From Flavobacterium anseongense (GTDB taxonomy: Bacteria > Bacteroidota > Bacteroidia > Flavobacteriales > Flavobacteriaceae): a DNA stretch of 64,000 nucleotides. Shown piece by piece: positions 35,523 through 43,748 of the stretch. The notes below the pieces were generated by a model that saw only the letters and a list, made by a program, of their open reading frames with translations, had not been told where the DNA came from and made no database searches. The stretch's first letter is position 1. Each line of letters opens with the position of its first letter. The stretch covers positions 186,001 to 250,000 of the forward strand of contig NZ_JAKIHN010000005.1 of assembly GCF_021608185.1 (NCBI RefSeq), in the 5' to 3' direction. The position numbers and the translations under genes were made by a program.

Positions 35523-36275
35523 ATGTTACAGATAAAAAATTTACACGCTTCAGTTGAAGACAAAGATATTTTAAAAGGAATCAACCTAACCGTTAATGCT
35601 GGTGAAGTTCACGCGATTATGGGACCAAACGGTGCCGGAAAAAGTACGTTGGCTTCCATCATTGCCGGAAATGAAAATTACGAAGTTTCAGAAGGAGAAA
35701 TTCTTTTGGAAGGTGAAGATATTTCAGAATTGGCTCCGGAAGAAAGAGCGCACAAAGGTGTTTTTCTTTCGTTTCAATATCCTGTAGAAATTCCTGGAGT
35801 TTCGGTAACGAACTTCATGAAAACAGCTATCAATGAAAGTCGTAAAGCCAACGGAATTGAAGAAATGCCGGCAAATGAAATGCTAAAACTAATCCGCGAA
35901 AAATCAGAATTATTAGAAATCGACCGTAAGTTCTTGTCGCGTTCGTTAAACGAAGGTTTTTCAGGTGGTGAAAAGAAACGTAATGAGATTTTTCAAATGG
36001 CTATGCTGCAACCAAAACTGGCAATCCTTGACGAAACCGATTCAGGTTTGGATATTGATGCATTGCGAATTGTTGCCAATGGTGTAAATAAACTAAAAAG
36101 CAAAGACAACGCAGTGGTTGTAATTACACATTACCAAAGACTTTTGGATTATATAGTTCCTGATTTTGTTCACGTTCTAATGGATGGAAAAATCGTAAAA
36201 TCAGGCGGAAAAGAACTGGCTTACGAATTAGAGGAAAAAGGATACGATTGGATTAAAGCGGAATTAGAAGTATAA
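35523..36275 (+). CDS. sufC: SUF ATPase SufC
   Basis: A 250-residue ABC-type ATPase that drives the SufB/SufD scaffold. Walker A is GPNGAGKST (34-42), the signature region is [12 protein letters not shown] (about 145-156) and Walker B is [12 protein letters not shown] (about 166-177). It lacks transmembrane segments, as expected. It starts 2 nt after a short-word repeat that separates it from the inserted ORF. Confidence 0.97.
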   Translation: MLQIKNLHASVEDKDILKGINLTVNAGEVHAIMGPNGAGKSTLASIIAGNENYEVSEGEILLEGEDISELAPEERAHKGVFLSFQYPVEIPGVSVTNFMKTAINESRKANGIEEMPANEMLKLIREKSELLEIDRKFLSRSLNEGFSGGEKKRNEIFQMAMLQPKLAILDETDSGLDIDALRIVANGVNKLKSKDNAVVVITHYQRLLDYIVPDFVHVLMDGKIVKSGGKELAYELEEKGYDWIKAELEV

Positions 36276-36280
36276 AAGCT

Positions 36281-36340
36281 CTCTGTTTTCAGTTCTCTGT
36301 TAAATATAATAACTGACAATTGACAACTGACAACCGACAA
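36281..36340. repeat. Heptad-word palindrome between sufC and sufD
   Basis: Left arm: CTCTGTT, TTCAGTT, CTCTGTT (36281-36301). Right arm: CTGACAA, TTGACAA, CTGACAA, CCGACAA (36313-36340). The arms are approximate reverse complements and all words are 7 bp. It ends 8 nt before the sufD ATG. Confidence 0.8.
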
Positions 36341-36348
36341 CAAAAAAC

Positions 36349-37665
36349 ATGGAATTAAAAGACAAACTTATATCTTCTTTTATGGCGTTCGAAGAAAGCA
36401 TCGATGTGCACAATGAGTTGCACGATGTCCGGACTTTGGCTATAAAAAACTTTGAAAATAAAGGTTTCCCAACCAAAAAAGAGGAAGCCTGGAAATATAC
36501 ATCGCTGAGCGCCATTTTAAAAAATGATTATTCGGTTTTCCCAAAGCACGAGAATGCAGTAGAATTTAAAGACGTAAAGAAGTACTTCCTGCATGAAATC
36601 GACACGCACAAAGTGATTTTTGTAGATGGAAAATTCAGTTCTTTTTTGTCGGCAACAACTCACGACGGTTTGGATGTTTGCTTAATGTCATCGGCATTGA
36701 ACAAACCAAAATATAAAATGGTAATAGATGAATATTTCAATAAAATTGCCAGCAAAGACGAAAGCCTTACAACTTTAAACACGGCTTTCGCTAATGAAGG
36801 AGCATACATCAACATTCCGAAAAGCAAAGTTGTGGAAAAACCAATCGAAATCATTTATTTCTCAACCGGAATAGAAAGTGCTTTGATGGTTCAGCCAAGA
36901 AATTTGGTAATTGTTGGTGAAAATGCGCACGTTCAAATTATCGAAAGACATCAATCGTTAAACGAAAATCCGGTATTGACCAATTCGGTTACCGAGATTT
37001 TTGCACAGAAAAGAGCGATTGTAGATTACTATAAAATCCAAAACGATTTGCAGTCGGCAAACCTGATTGATAACACGTATATTTCTCAAAAGCAGGAAAG
37101 CCGCGTTTCGGTGCACACCTTCTCTTTCGGCGGAAACATCACAAGAAACAATCTGAATTTCTATCATTTTGGGGAAAGAATCGATTCTACTTTAAAGGGA
37201 ATTACCATTATTGGCGATAAGCAACACGTCGATCATTACACTTTGGTAAATCACGCAACGCCAAACTGCGAAAGCCATCAGAACTATAAAACCATTTTGG
37301 CTGACAGCTCAACCGGAGTTTTCAACGGAAAGATTTTTGTAGAAAAAGAAGCTCAGAAAACAGATGCATTTCAACAAAATAATAACATTTTATTAGGCGA
37401 TAAAGCAACAATCAATGCAAAACCGCAATTGGAAATTTTTGCCGATGATGTAAAATGTTCTCACGGTTGCACAATTGGTCAATTAGACGAAAATGCGATG
37501 TTCTATATGCAGCAACGCGGAATTCCGAAGAAAGAAGCCAAAGCTTTATTGATGTATGCTTTTTCAAACGAAGTTATCGAAAGCATCAAAATCCCGGAAC
37601 TTAAACAACGAATTACTAAAATCATCGCAACAAAACTTGGCGTGAGTTTAGGGTTTGATTTATAA
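36349..37665 (+). CDS. sufD: SUF scaffold protein SufD
   Basis: A 438-residue partner of SufB in the SufBC2D complex. The N-terminal helical part contains GFPTKKEEAWKYTSL (about 42-56), the middle is a beta helix, and the C-terminal region has FADDVKCSHGCTIGQLDENAMFY (about 365-387) including the conserved His, then QRGIPKKEA. Length is typical. It is the last gene of the first suf block and is followed by a structured RNA-like element. Confidence 0.96.
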   Translation: MELKDKLISSFMAFEESIDVHNELHDVRTLAIKNFENKGFPTKKEEAWKYTSLSAILKNDYSVFPKHENAVEFKDVKKYFLHEIDTHKVIFVDGKFSSFLSATTHDGLDVCLMSSALNKPKYKMVIDEYFNKIASKDESLTTLNTAFANEGAYINIPKSKVVEKPIEIIYFSTGIESALMVQPRNLVIVGENAHVQIIERHQSLNENPVLTNSVTEIFAQKRAIVDYYKIQNDLQSANLIDNTYISQKQESRVSVHTFSFGGNITRNNLNFYHFGERIDSTLKGITIIGDKQHVDHYTLVNHATPNCESHQNYKTILADSSTGVFNGKIFVEKEAQKTDAFQQNNNILLGDKATINAKPQLEIFADDVKCSHGCTIGQLDENAMFYMQQRGIPKKEAKALLMYAFSNEVIESIKIPELKQRITKIIATKLGVSLGFDL

Positions 37666-37668
37666 AAA

Positions 37669-37779
37669 TAGGAGCGAATGGTTCGGGCATTCTTGGATTC
37701 CATGTTCCCGCTTTTCACTACAATAAAAAATGCTTCCTGATAGGGAAGCATTTTTTATTTTCATTACAATCGGGGCTAT
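37669..37779 (-). ncRNA. Structured RNA-like element, copy 1 (Flavo-1-like?)
   Basis: On the minus strand the element starts AUAGCCCCGAUUGUAAUG, continues to a strong variable hairpin (TGCTTCC/GGAAGCA, 37731-37750), then AUUGUAGUGAAAAGCGGGAA and ends in GCUCCUA just after the sufD stop codon. AGC/GCU and CCCG/CGGG can pair. A second copy with the same layout lies at 44951-45025. The layout recalls the Flavo-1 RNA motif from memory; strand of action is uncertain. The hairpin could also end sufD transcription. Confidence 0.5.
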
Positions 37780-37802
37780 GATAGTTGGCTTTCGGATCAT
37801 AA

Positions 37803-39143
37803 TTAATTCTCCAAACTCGCAATCACATCTCTCAAAAACCCGTTAAAATCAAATTCCTCGCTTAAACCCAATCGGACAATCACCAAATCCTGTGATGGAA
37901 AAATCGCCACCATTTGCCCTTGGTAACCGCTGCAGTAAAACATATCTTTTGGAACATCCGGGAAATAACCGCCAGCGTTTAGCCAAAACTGCGCACCATA
38001 TCTTCCGTTTGAAGTGTTGGTTGGTGTTGCAACATATTTCGCCCAGCTTTCATCAAAAAGCTGTTCGCCATTCCAGTTTCCTTTATGTAAATATAACAAA
38101 CCAAATTTCGCCCAATCTCTTGTTGTTGCCCAACCGTAAGAAGAACCGACAAAATTTCCGACCATATCGGTTTCAACTAGTGCTGAACTCATTCCGATTT
38201 TATCAATCAAAGACGAATACCAAAAATCTAAATATTCCTGATGCGTTTTGAATTGTTTCCGCAAGATTCCGGACAATAAATTTGTCGTTCCCGAAGAGTA
38301 ATTCCAATGTGTATTTGGTTCGAATTTGGCTGGTTTTTCCACTTGCGATTTAGTCATGTCTTCCGCCTGAAACAGCATTTTTGTCACATCTGAAATCTTA
38401 TTATAATCTTCTTCCCATTCCAAACCCGAATTCATATGAAGCAAATCATTAATAGTGATTTTGGAACGCTTGTCGTTTTTCCATTCATCAATTGGCGCAG
38501 GTTTCATAATGTCTAATTTACCTTGTTTTTGAAGAATGCCAAAATAAGTAGCTGTCAAACTTTTAGTCATTGACCAACCCAGAATTTTAGAGTTTTTGTT
38601 GAATCCGTCTGAATATTTTTCAGCAATTAATTTTCCTTTGTATAAAACAACAACCGAACGTGTTCGTTTCTTTTTTTCGCCTTTTTTATCAAAAGCATTA
38701 CTAACAGCTGCATTTAATTTGGCGTAATCTATATCGTCAAAAACAGTATCTTTTGGCTCCAGATTCCCATAAGGAAAAGGATGATTAGTATTCAATTTAG
38801 TTCTTTTCGGAACTTCATATGGCTTTGTAACATCAAAATCATCATTAATTAAAGTCGCACCCAAACCCTGACGGTAAATTGCTTTTCTTTTTTTCAATCC
38901 ATAAACAGCTGAAGTGACAGAATATTGGTCGTCATCAATTTTATTAGTTGCCCAATCTATCTTATCAATATCATTGTCGCCTTGTTCAATAGTTAACAAA
39001 CTCCTTCCATCAATAAAATGTCCGGAAGCCACACTTTTAGCTGAAAATCCCGAAATCAAATCGAGTTGCGGATAAATTTCAATACGTAAATAAACAAGAA
39101 GAATAAGCAATAAAGCAGCAAAAACTTTGAGGAATTTTTTCAT
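37803..39143 (-). CDS. Serine hydrolase of the beta-lactamase class C fold
   Basis: A 446-residue envelope protein with an N-terminal transmembrane or signal segment (about 5-20). The catalytic SxxK motif is S191-M-T-K194 (GWSMTKSL) and the tyrosine motif is NYSSG with Y282. It belongs to the penicillin-binding/esterase group of serine hydrolases; substrate is unknown and antibiotic hydrolysis should not be assumed. It lies on the opposite strand between the two suf blocks. Confidence 0.9.
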   Translation of the reverse strand: MKKFLKVFAALLLILLVYLRIEIYPQLDLISGFSAKSVASGHFIDGRSLLTIEQGDNDIDKIDWATNKIDDDQYSVTSAVYGLKKRKAIYRQGLGATLINDDFDVTKPYEVPKRTKLNTNHPFPYGNLEPKDTVFDDIDYAKLNAAVSNAFDKKGEKKKRTRSVVVLYKGKLIAEKYSDGFNKNSKILGWSMTKSLTATYFGILQKQGKLDIMKPAPIDEWKNDKRSKITINDLLHMNSGLEWEEDYNKISDVTKMLFQAEDMTKSQVEKPAKFEPNTHWNYSSGTTNLLSGILRKQFKTHQEYLDFWYSSLIDKIGMSSALVETDMVGNFVGSSYGWATTRDWAKFGLLYLHKGNWNGEQLFDESWAKYVATPTNTSNGRYGAQFWLNAGGYFPDVPKDMFYCSGYQGQMVAIFPSQDLVIVRLGLSEEFDFNGFLRDVIASLEN

Positions 39144-39211
39144 TATAAATTAGAATTATACGCAGATAAGTAAAAGTAAAAAAATATAGTGGTCAAAAGC
39201 GCTTAATTCTC

Positions 39212-39219
39212 TACTTTTG
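39212..39219 (+). promoter_or_regulatory. -7 box of sufS block
   Basis: TACTTTTG is a perfect TANNTTTG match 26 nt before the sufS ATG. It gives the second suf block its own promoter; no -33 TTG is apparent. Confidence 0.6.
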
Positions 39220-39245
39220 TATTTAGAATTTTTCTAAATAAAGAA

Positions 39246-40466
39246 ATGTTAGACATACAAAAAATCAGAGCGGATTTCCCAATACTAAATCAAAAGGTAA
39301 ATGGCAAACCACTTGTTTATTTCGACAATGGAGCAACTTCGCAAAAACCGCAAGTTGTAATTGATGCTATCGTAGATTATTATTCGCGCTACAATGCCAA
39401 CATTCACCGTGGTGTTCATACGTTGAGTCAATTAGCGACCGATGCTTATGAGCAAGCCCGACATAAGATTCAGCAGCATTTTAATGCCAAGCATGATTAT
39501 GAAATCATCTTTACTTCGGGTACAACCGAAGGCATAAATTTAATTGCCAATGGTTTTGCAGCCTTGCTAAAAAAAGATGATGAAGTCATTGTTTCGGCTT
39601 TGGAGCATCACAGCAATATTGTGCCTTGGCAAATGTTGTGCGAACATACAGGCGCAAAATTATTGGTTATTCCGATGAATTATGATGGCGAATTGTTGAT
39701 GGATGAATACGAGAAATTGCTTTCAGATAAAACCAAATTGGTAGTTTGCAATCACATTTCAAACGGATTAGGCACAATCAATCCAATTGAATTTATAATC
39801 GAAAAAGCAAATCAGGTTGGAGCAGCAGTTTTGATTGATGGCGCACAGGCTTGTCCACATTTAAAACCGGATGTTCAAAAATTGGATGTAGATTTTTATG
39901 TAACTTCGGCTCACAAAATGTGCGGTCCAACCGGCGTTGGAATGTTGTACGGAAAAGAAGCATGGCTGCGAAAATTGCAACCATACAAAGGCGGAGGCGA
40001 AATGATTGCCACAGTAACTTTTGAAAAAACAACTTATGCCGATTTGCCTCATAAGTTCGAAGCAGGAACACCAAATATTTGTGGCGGAATTGCCTTCGGA
40101 ACAGCCATCGATTACATGAATGCAGTTGGTTATGATAACATTGCCGCTTATGAAAGAGAATTATTGGAATATGCAACAAAGAAATTATTGGAATTAGAAG
40201 GCATTGAAATTTATGGTACAAAAGATTTGAATAAAAAAGCATCCGTAATTTCGTTTAATTTCAAAGGAATTCATCCGTATGATGTTGGCACGATTATCGA
40301 TAAACTGGGCATTGCAGTACGAACCGGACATCATTGCGCACAGCCAATTATGGATTTTTATAAAATTCCCGGAACGATAAGAGCAAGTTTTGCTTTTTAT
40401 AATACCAAAGAAGAAATAGATTTGATGATTGAAGCATTGAAAAAGGCTCAAATGATGTTGTCCTAA
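39246..40466 (+). CDS. sufS: Cysteine desulfurase SufS
   Basis: A 406-residue PLP enzyme that takes sulfur from L-cysteine for Fe-S cluster assembly. The PLP lysine is K224 in SAHKMCGPTG and the sulfur-carrying cysteine is C364 in RTGHHCAQP. The FDNGATSQKPQ start and HxGxH-type motifs are type II (SufS) features. SufE, its activating partner, is two genes downstream, which supports the assignment. Confidence 0.96.
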   Translation: MLDIQKIRADFPILNQKVNGKPLVYFDNGATSQKPQVVIDAIVDYYSRYNANIHRGVHTLSQLATDAYEQARHKIQQHFNAKHDYEIIFTSGTTEGINLIANGFAALLKKDDEVIVSALEHHSNIVPWQMLCEHTGAKLLVIPMNYDGELLMDEYEKLLSDKTKLVVCNHISNGLGTINPIEFIIEKANQVGAAVLIDGAQACPHLKPDVQKLDVDFYVTSAHKMCGPTGVGMLYGKEAWLRKLQPYKGGGEMIATVTFEKTTYADLPHKFEAGTPNICGGIAFGTAIDYMNAVGYDNIAAYERELLEYATKKLLELEGIEIYGTKDLNKKASVISFNFKGIHPYDVGTIIDKLGIAVRTGHHCAQPIMDFYKIPGTIRASFAFYNTKEEIDLMIEALKKAQMMLS

Positions 40467-40476
40467 AGCATAAAAA

Positions 40477-40914
40477 ATGAAAGCAATAACCATGATTTTT
40501 TTGACACTTTTCCTCGGAAAAAGCTGCAGCAACGAAGCCCAAAATGACATTGCCAATGCCACATTAGAGTACACGGCAAACACAAGAGGTTTTTTTCAAA
40601 AAATCGTTGTTATCAATCAAAAGGCAACAATTTCAAGAGATAGAGAAGGTGTAGAATCTCCTGAAGAAATCACCATTTCGGATAAAGACTGGAAAGAAAT
40701 CATTGGCTATTTTGAAAAGATTGATTTGAAAAAAGTGCCAACTTTAAAAGACCCAACTCAAAAAAGATTTTATGATGGTGCTGCGATTGCCAATTTAAAA
40801 ATACGTTATCAAGATAAAAACTATGAAACAAATGAGTTTGACCACGGATTTCCACCTGTGGAAATTCAAAAGTTAGTTAACAAAATAGTTTCATTAGCCA
40901 AAGAAAAAGAATGA
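40477..40914 (+). CDS. Small exported protein between sufS and sufE
   Basis: A 145-residue protein with a short hydrophobic N-terminus (AITMIFLTLFLG) followed by a Cys (KSCS), which could be a weak lipoprotein signal. The mature part is beta-rich and charged, without recognisable motifs. It begins 10 nt after sufS and its stop overlaps the sufE start by 4 nt (ATGA), so it is translated within the suf block. Why an exported protein lies there is unknown; I recognise no family. Confidence 0.75.
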   Translation: MKAITMIFLTLFLGKSCSNEAQNDIANATLEYTANTRGFFQKIVVINQKATISRDREGVESPEEITISDKDWKEIIGYFEKIDLKKVPTLKDPTQKRFYDGAAIANLKIRYQDKNYETNEFDHGFPPVEIQKLVNKIVSLAKEKE

Positions 40915-41330
40915 CAATACAAGAAATACAAGACGAAATCGTTGACGAGTTTTCAATGTTTGACGATTGGATGCAACGCTACGAATACATCATCGATTTA
41001 GGGAAATCATTACCGCTGATTGATGAACAATACAAAACCGAAGATAATATTATCAAAGGCTGTCAGTCGAAAGTTTGGGTTCATGCAGAGCAAATTGGAG
41101 ACAAAGTAGTTTTTACTGCCGATAGCGATGCGATTCTGACTAAAGGAATAATCGCCATTTTGATTCGGGCTTTTTCCAATCAGAAAGCAGTCGATATTCT
41201 GGAAGCCAATACCGATTTTATAGACGAAATTGGGCTAAAAGAACACTTATCACCAACACGAGCAAACGGTTTGGTTTCGATGATTAAAAAAATAAAAATG
41301 TATGCATTGGCATTCAATGCAAAAAATTAG
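40911..41330 (+). CDS. sufE: Cysteine desulfuration protein SufE
   Basis: A 139-residue protein that accepts the persulfide from SufS and enhances its activity. The acceptor cysteine is C51 in IIKGCQSKVW, and the helix-rich C-terminus (LSPTRANGLVSMIKKIK) is typical. It overlaps the preceding gene by 4 nt. Confidence 0.94.
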   Translation: MTIQEIQDEIVDEFSMFDDWMQRYEYIIDLGKSLPLIDEQYKTEDNIIKGCQSKVWVHAEQIGDKVVFTADSDAILTKGIIAILIRAFSNQKAVDILEANTDFIDEIGLKEHLSPTRANGLVSMIKKIKMYALAFNAKN

Positions 41331-41346
41331 AATACAATAACAAAAC

Positions 41347-41376
41347 TTCAGCAGAGATGCTGAACTAAATTCAGCA
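41347..41376 (+). promoter_or_regulatory. Two mutually exclusive hairpins upstream of a SUF gene
   Basis: TTCAGCA (41347-41353), TGCTGAA (41358-41364) and TTCAGCA (41370-41376) occur in a row. The middle word can pair with either neighbour (7 bp each; loops GAGA and CTAAA). The second hairpin ends 4 nt before the ATG at 41381, so the choice could affect translation. It may also be a variant of the short-word repeats. Confidence 0.5.
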
Positions 41377-41380
41377 TAAA

Positions 41381-41704
41381 ATGGAAGAATTTAAAGACGA
41401 TATCAATCTGGGAGAAAATGTAGTAAAAGTGCTAAAAGGCATTTACGATCCCGAAATTCCTGTTGATATTTACGAATTGGGATTAATCTACGATGTAATG
41501 ATTAATGAAGATAATGAAGTAAAAGTTTTGATGACCCTCACTTCACCAAATTGCCCTGTGGCAGAAACGTTGCCTCGTGAAGTAGAAGAAAAAATCACCA
41601 AAATAGACACCGTTAAATCATGCGAAGTAGAAATTACTTTTGATCCGCCATGGAGCAAAGATTTAATGAGCGAAGAAGCTAAGTTAGAACTAGGGATGTT
41701 ATAA
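41381..41704 (+). CDS. MIP18/PaaD-family Fe-S assembly protein (DUF59, SufT-like)
   Basis: A 107-residue DUF59 protein with VLKGIYDPEIPVDIYELGLIYD (about 18-39) and the cysteine motif MTLTSPNCPVAE (C61 region) typical of MIP18/SufT proteins, which help mature Fe-S proteins. Position after sufE supports that role. The symbol sufT is likely but not proven here. Confidence 0.9.
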   Translation: MEEFKDDINLGENVVKVLKGIYDPEIPVDIYELGLIYDVMINEDNEVKVLMTLTSPNCPVAETLPREVEEKITKIDTVKSCEVEITFDPPWSKDLMSEEAKLELGML

Positions 41705-41710
41705 ATAGTA

Positions 41711-41767
41711 TTCAGTCTCAGTCTCAGTTTTCAGATTACTGCGACTGCAAACAGTGACTGATAACAG
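41711..41767. repeat. Hexad-word palindrome before the DUF2480 gene
   Basis: Left arm: CAGTCT, CAGTCT, CAGTTTTCAG (41713-41734). Right arm: ACTGCG, ACTGCA (41738-41749), then AACAGTGACTGATAACAG. The arms are reverse-complement related. Words are shared with the element at 46783-46839. It ends a few nt before the ATG at 41773. Confidence 0.75.
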
Positions 41768-41772
41768 AATAT

Positions 41773-42279
41773 ATGGATGAGATAATTAACAAAGTAGCCA
41801 ATTCAGCACTCGAAGTTTTCGATTTAGAAGATTATTATCCAAACGGAATTCGTACACAAATCGATATTTCACAATGGCTTTTCGAAGGTTTTTTGTTGAA
41901 AGAAAAAGACTTTCGCGAAGCGCTGAAAAATCACGATTGGAAACAATATGAAAATCAGTATGTCGCTATAGATTGTTCGACAGATGCTATAATTCCGGCC
42001 TGGGCAAGTATTTTGGTTACCGTTTATCTCGCTCCTTTTGCCAAAAAAGTGGTTATGGGAAAACTTTCCGATTTAGAAATCGCACTTTACCAGGAAATTC
42101 TACCGACATTAGATTACACAAAATACCAAGATAAACCGGTTATTTTAAAAGGTTGTTCCAAAAAACCTGTTCCCGAAAGCGCTTACATAATGGCGATTCA
42201 AAAACTACAACCATTTGCCAAAAGCATCATGTATGGCGAAGCCTGTTCCGCAGTGCCATTATTTAAGAAAGGAAAGTAA
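41773..42279 (+). CDS. DUF2480 family protein
   Basis: A 168-residue cytosolic protein of DUF2480, a family of unknown function that in Flavobacteria lies next to the suf genes. It has a compact alpha/beta composition and three cysteines (CSTD, KGCSKK, GEACSA) that could bind metal or a cluster; this is only an inference. It closes the second suf block. Confidence 0.85.
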   Translation: MDEIINKVANSALEVFDLEDYYPNGIRTQIDISQWLFEGFLLKEKDFREALKNHDWKQYENQYVAIDCSTDAIIPAWASILVTVYLAPFAKKVVMGKLSDLEIALYQEILPTLDYTKYQDKPVILKGCSKKPVPESAYIMAIQKLQPFAKSIMYGEACSAVPLFKKGK

Positions 42280-42298
42280 TTTGCTTTTTTCATAAGAC

Positions 42299-42328
42299 TT
42301 GGATTATAAAGATGTATTAGTACCTTTG
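42299..42328 (+). promoter_or_regulatory. Promoter of DUF3078 gene
   Basis: TTG (42299-42301) and TACCTTTG (42321-42328) are separated by 19 nt, a full Bacteroidota promoter. The ATG at 42355 follows after 26 nt. Confidence 0.7.
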
Positions 42329-42354
42329 CACCGAAATTTTTAAATCCAAAGAAA

Positions 42355-43248
42355 ATGAAAAAAATTTTACTAATGTTTGCAATGATTTTCGCAATGCAGC
42401 ATACCTTTTCTCAAGTTAGTGAAAAAGAATTGCTAAAGAAAACGGAAGAAACGGTTGCTAAAATCCAGGAAGAAAAACCTAATGGCTGGGCTAAAAAAGG
42501 GATGTTTACTTTTTTACTTAATCAAGCCAATTTCAATAATTGGTTAGCTGGTGGACAAAGCAGTATTTCGGGTAATGCCGGAGTTAAATACGATTTCAAT
42601 TATAAAAGTGATACCTGGACGTGGGACAACAAAGCTTTCGCCAACTACGGCTTGACCAAACTGCAAGGACAAGATCTTCAAAAAACGGATGACCGAATGG
42701 AATTCAATTCGCTTCTTGGGAAAAAAGCTTCCGGCGAATGGTATTACTCAGCATTCTTTAACTTCAAAACACAATTTGACTCGGGGTTTGATCCTGCTGA
42801 TAATTCGATTAAAATATCACATTTCTTTTCACCGGCATATTTTCAATTTGGACCGGGTATGATGTGGAAAAAAAGCGACAATTTGAAAATTAACATCGCG
42901 CCTGCAACATCCAAAGTAATTTTGGTTCACAAACATTTTACAGAATTAGGACCGGCCTTTGGTGTGCTTCAAGGCGAAAGTTCCCGTTATGAGTTTGGAG
43001 CTGCGCTTAACGGTTATTATAAATTCAACATGATGGAAAATGTAACGGCTGAAAATATCCTGAATTTATATACCAATTATCTAGAAGACGGACAAAATGT
43101 AGATATTGATTATACACTGAATATTGTGATGAAAGTCAATAAATACTTATCCACTAATTTTTCTTTCCAAACGATTTATGATGACAACGCGTTTCCGGGA
43201 TTTCAAACCAGAGAAATTATCGGAGTTGGCGTGAATTATGGATTCTGA
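42355..43248 (+). CDS. DUF3078 outer-membrane protein
   Basis: A 297-residue exported protein with a signal peptide (to about residue 20, ending HTFSQ). The mature part contains GWAKKGMFTFLLNQANFNNWLAGGQSS-type motifs and alternating aromatic strands, ending in GVNYGF, a barrel-type end. DUF3078 proteins are predicted outer-membrane barrels of unknown function. Single gene with a complete promoter and a strong terminator. Confidence 0.87.
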   Translation: MKKILLMFAMIFAMQHTFSQVSEKELLKKTEETVAKIQEEKPNGWAKKGMFTFLLNQANFNNWLAGGQSSISGNAGVKYDFNYKSDTWTWDNKAFANYGLTKLQGQDLQKTDDRMEFNSLLGKKASGEWYYSAFFNFKTQFDSGFDPADNSIKISHFFSPAYFQFGPGMMWKKSDNLKINIAPATSKVILVHKHFTELGPAFGVLQGESSRYEFGAALNGYYKFNMMENVTAENILNLYTNYLEDGQNVDIDYTLNIVMKVNKYLSTNFSFQTIYDDNAFPGFQTREIIGVGVNYGF

Positions 43249-43270
43249 TTGTAAAACACATAGCATGAAA

Positions 43271-43302
43271 AAGAGCCGATTCAACTCAATGAATCGGCTC
43301 TT
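43271..43302. terminator. Strong bidirectional terminator
   Basis: A perfect 13-bp stem, AAGAGCCGATTCA (43271-43283) with TGAATCGGCTCTT (43290-43302), loop ACTCAA, A run upstream and TTATTT downstream. It lies between convergent genes. Confidence 0.9.
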
Positions 43303-43321
43303 TTATTTACTAATACCAATA

Positions 43322-43543
43322 TTATTTCTTAAAGCGAATGCTATTGTTCTTTGATTTCAGAGTAGAACAAGTACTGGAAGATGTTGGTGTATTTGTTTCT
43401 TTTTTTGCAAAACCAATTTTCGATTTGCAATCACTAGAACTTGGTTCGTTAGGAAGTCTTGGGTGAGAAATAGCTTTTGCACTAAATAGTATAAGCAAAA
43501 CCAAGAACAGTTTGAAAGCATCTTTTGGGGCAATTGTTTTCAT
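43322..43543 (-). CDS. Small secreted protein, hypothetical
   Basis: A 73-residue frame with an apparent signal peptide (KLFLVLLILFSAKA), followed by a Ser/Thr/Lys-rich tail with two cysteines (DCKSK, STCST). No family is recognised. It is convergent with the DUF3078 gene and bounded by its terminator, which makes it a plausible gene, but coding evidence is only length and signal. An AT-rich gap (43544-43690) with no clear features follows. Confidence 0.5.
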   Translation of the reverse strand: MKTIAPKDAFKLFLVLLILFSAKAISHPRLPNEPSSSDCKSKIGFAKKETNTPTSSSTCSTLKSKNNSIRFKK

Positions 43544-43700
43544 AAGGTTAGATTTTTGATTAAACAGGATAAACCTATTTAAATAAAATCAAAAAAACGT
43601 TAAAACAATCATAATAATCGATGAAATACATAAATTATAGATAAAAATATAATTTTTCTTATAAATTTTTTTCTTTCTTTTCACTAGAATTTACAAAAAA

Positions 43701-43727
43701 AAGCCAGATGGGATTCCTATCTGGCTT
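43701..43727 (-). terminator. Terminator of metB
   Basis: AAGCCAGAT (43701-43709) pairs with ATCTGGCTT (43719-43727), with an extra GG/CC pair inside and A and T runs on the sides. It lies 22 nt after the metB stop on the minus strand. Confidence 0.85.
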
Positions 43728-43748
43728 TTTAAATCTTTAAAATCTACT

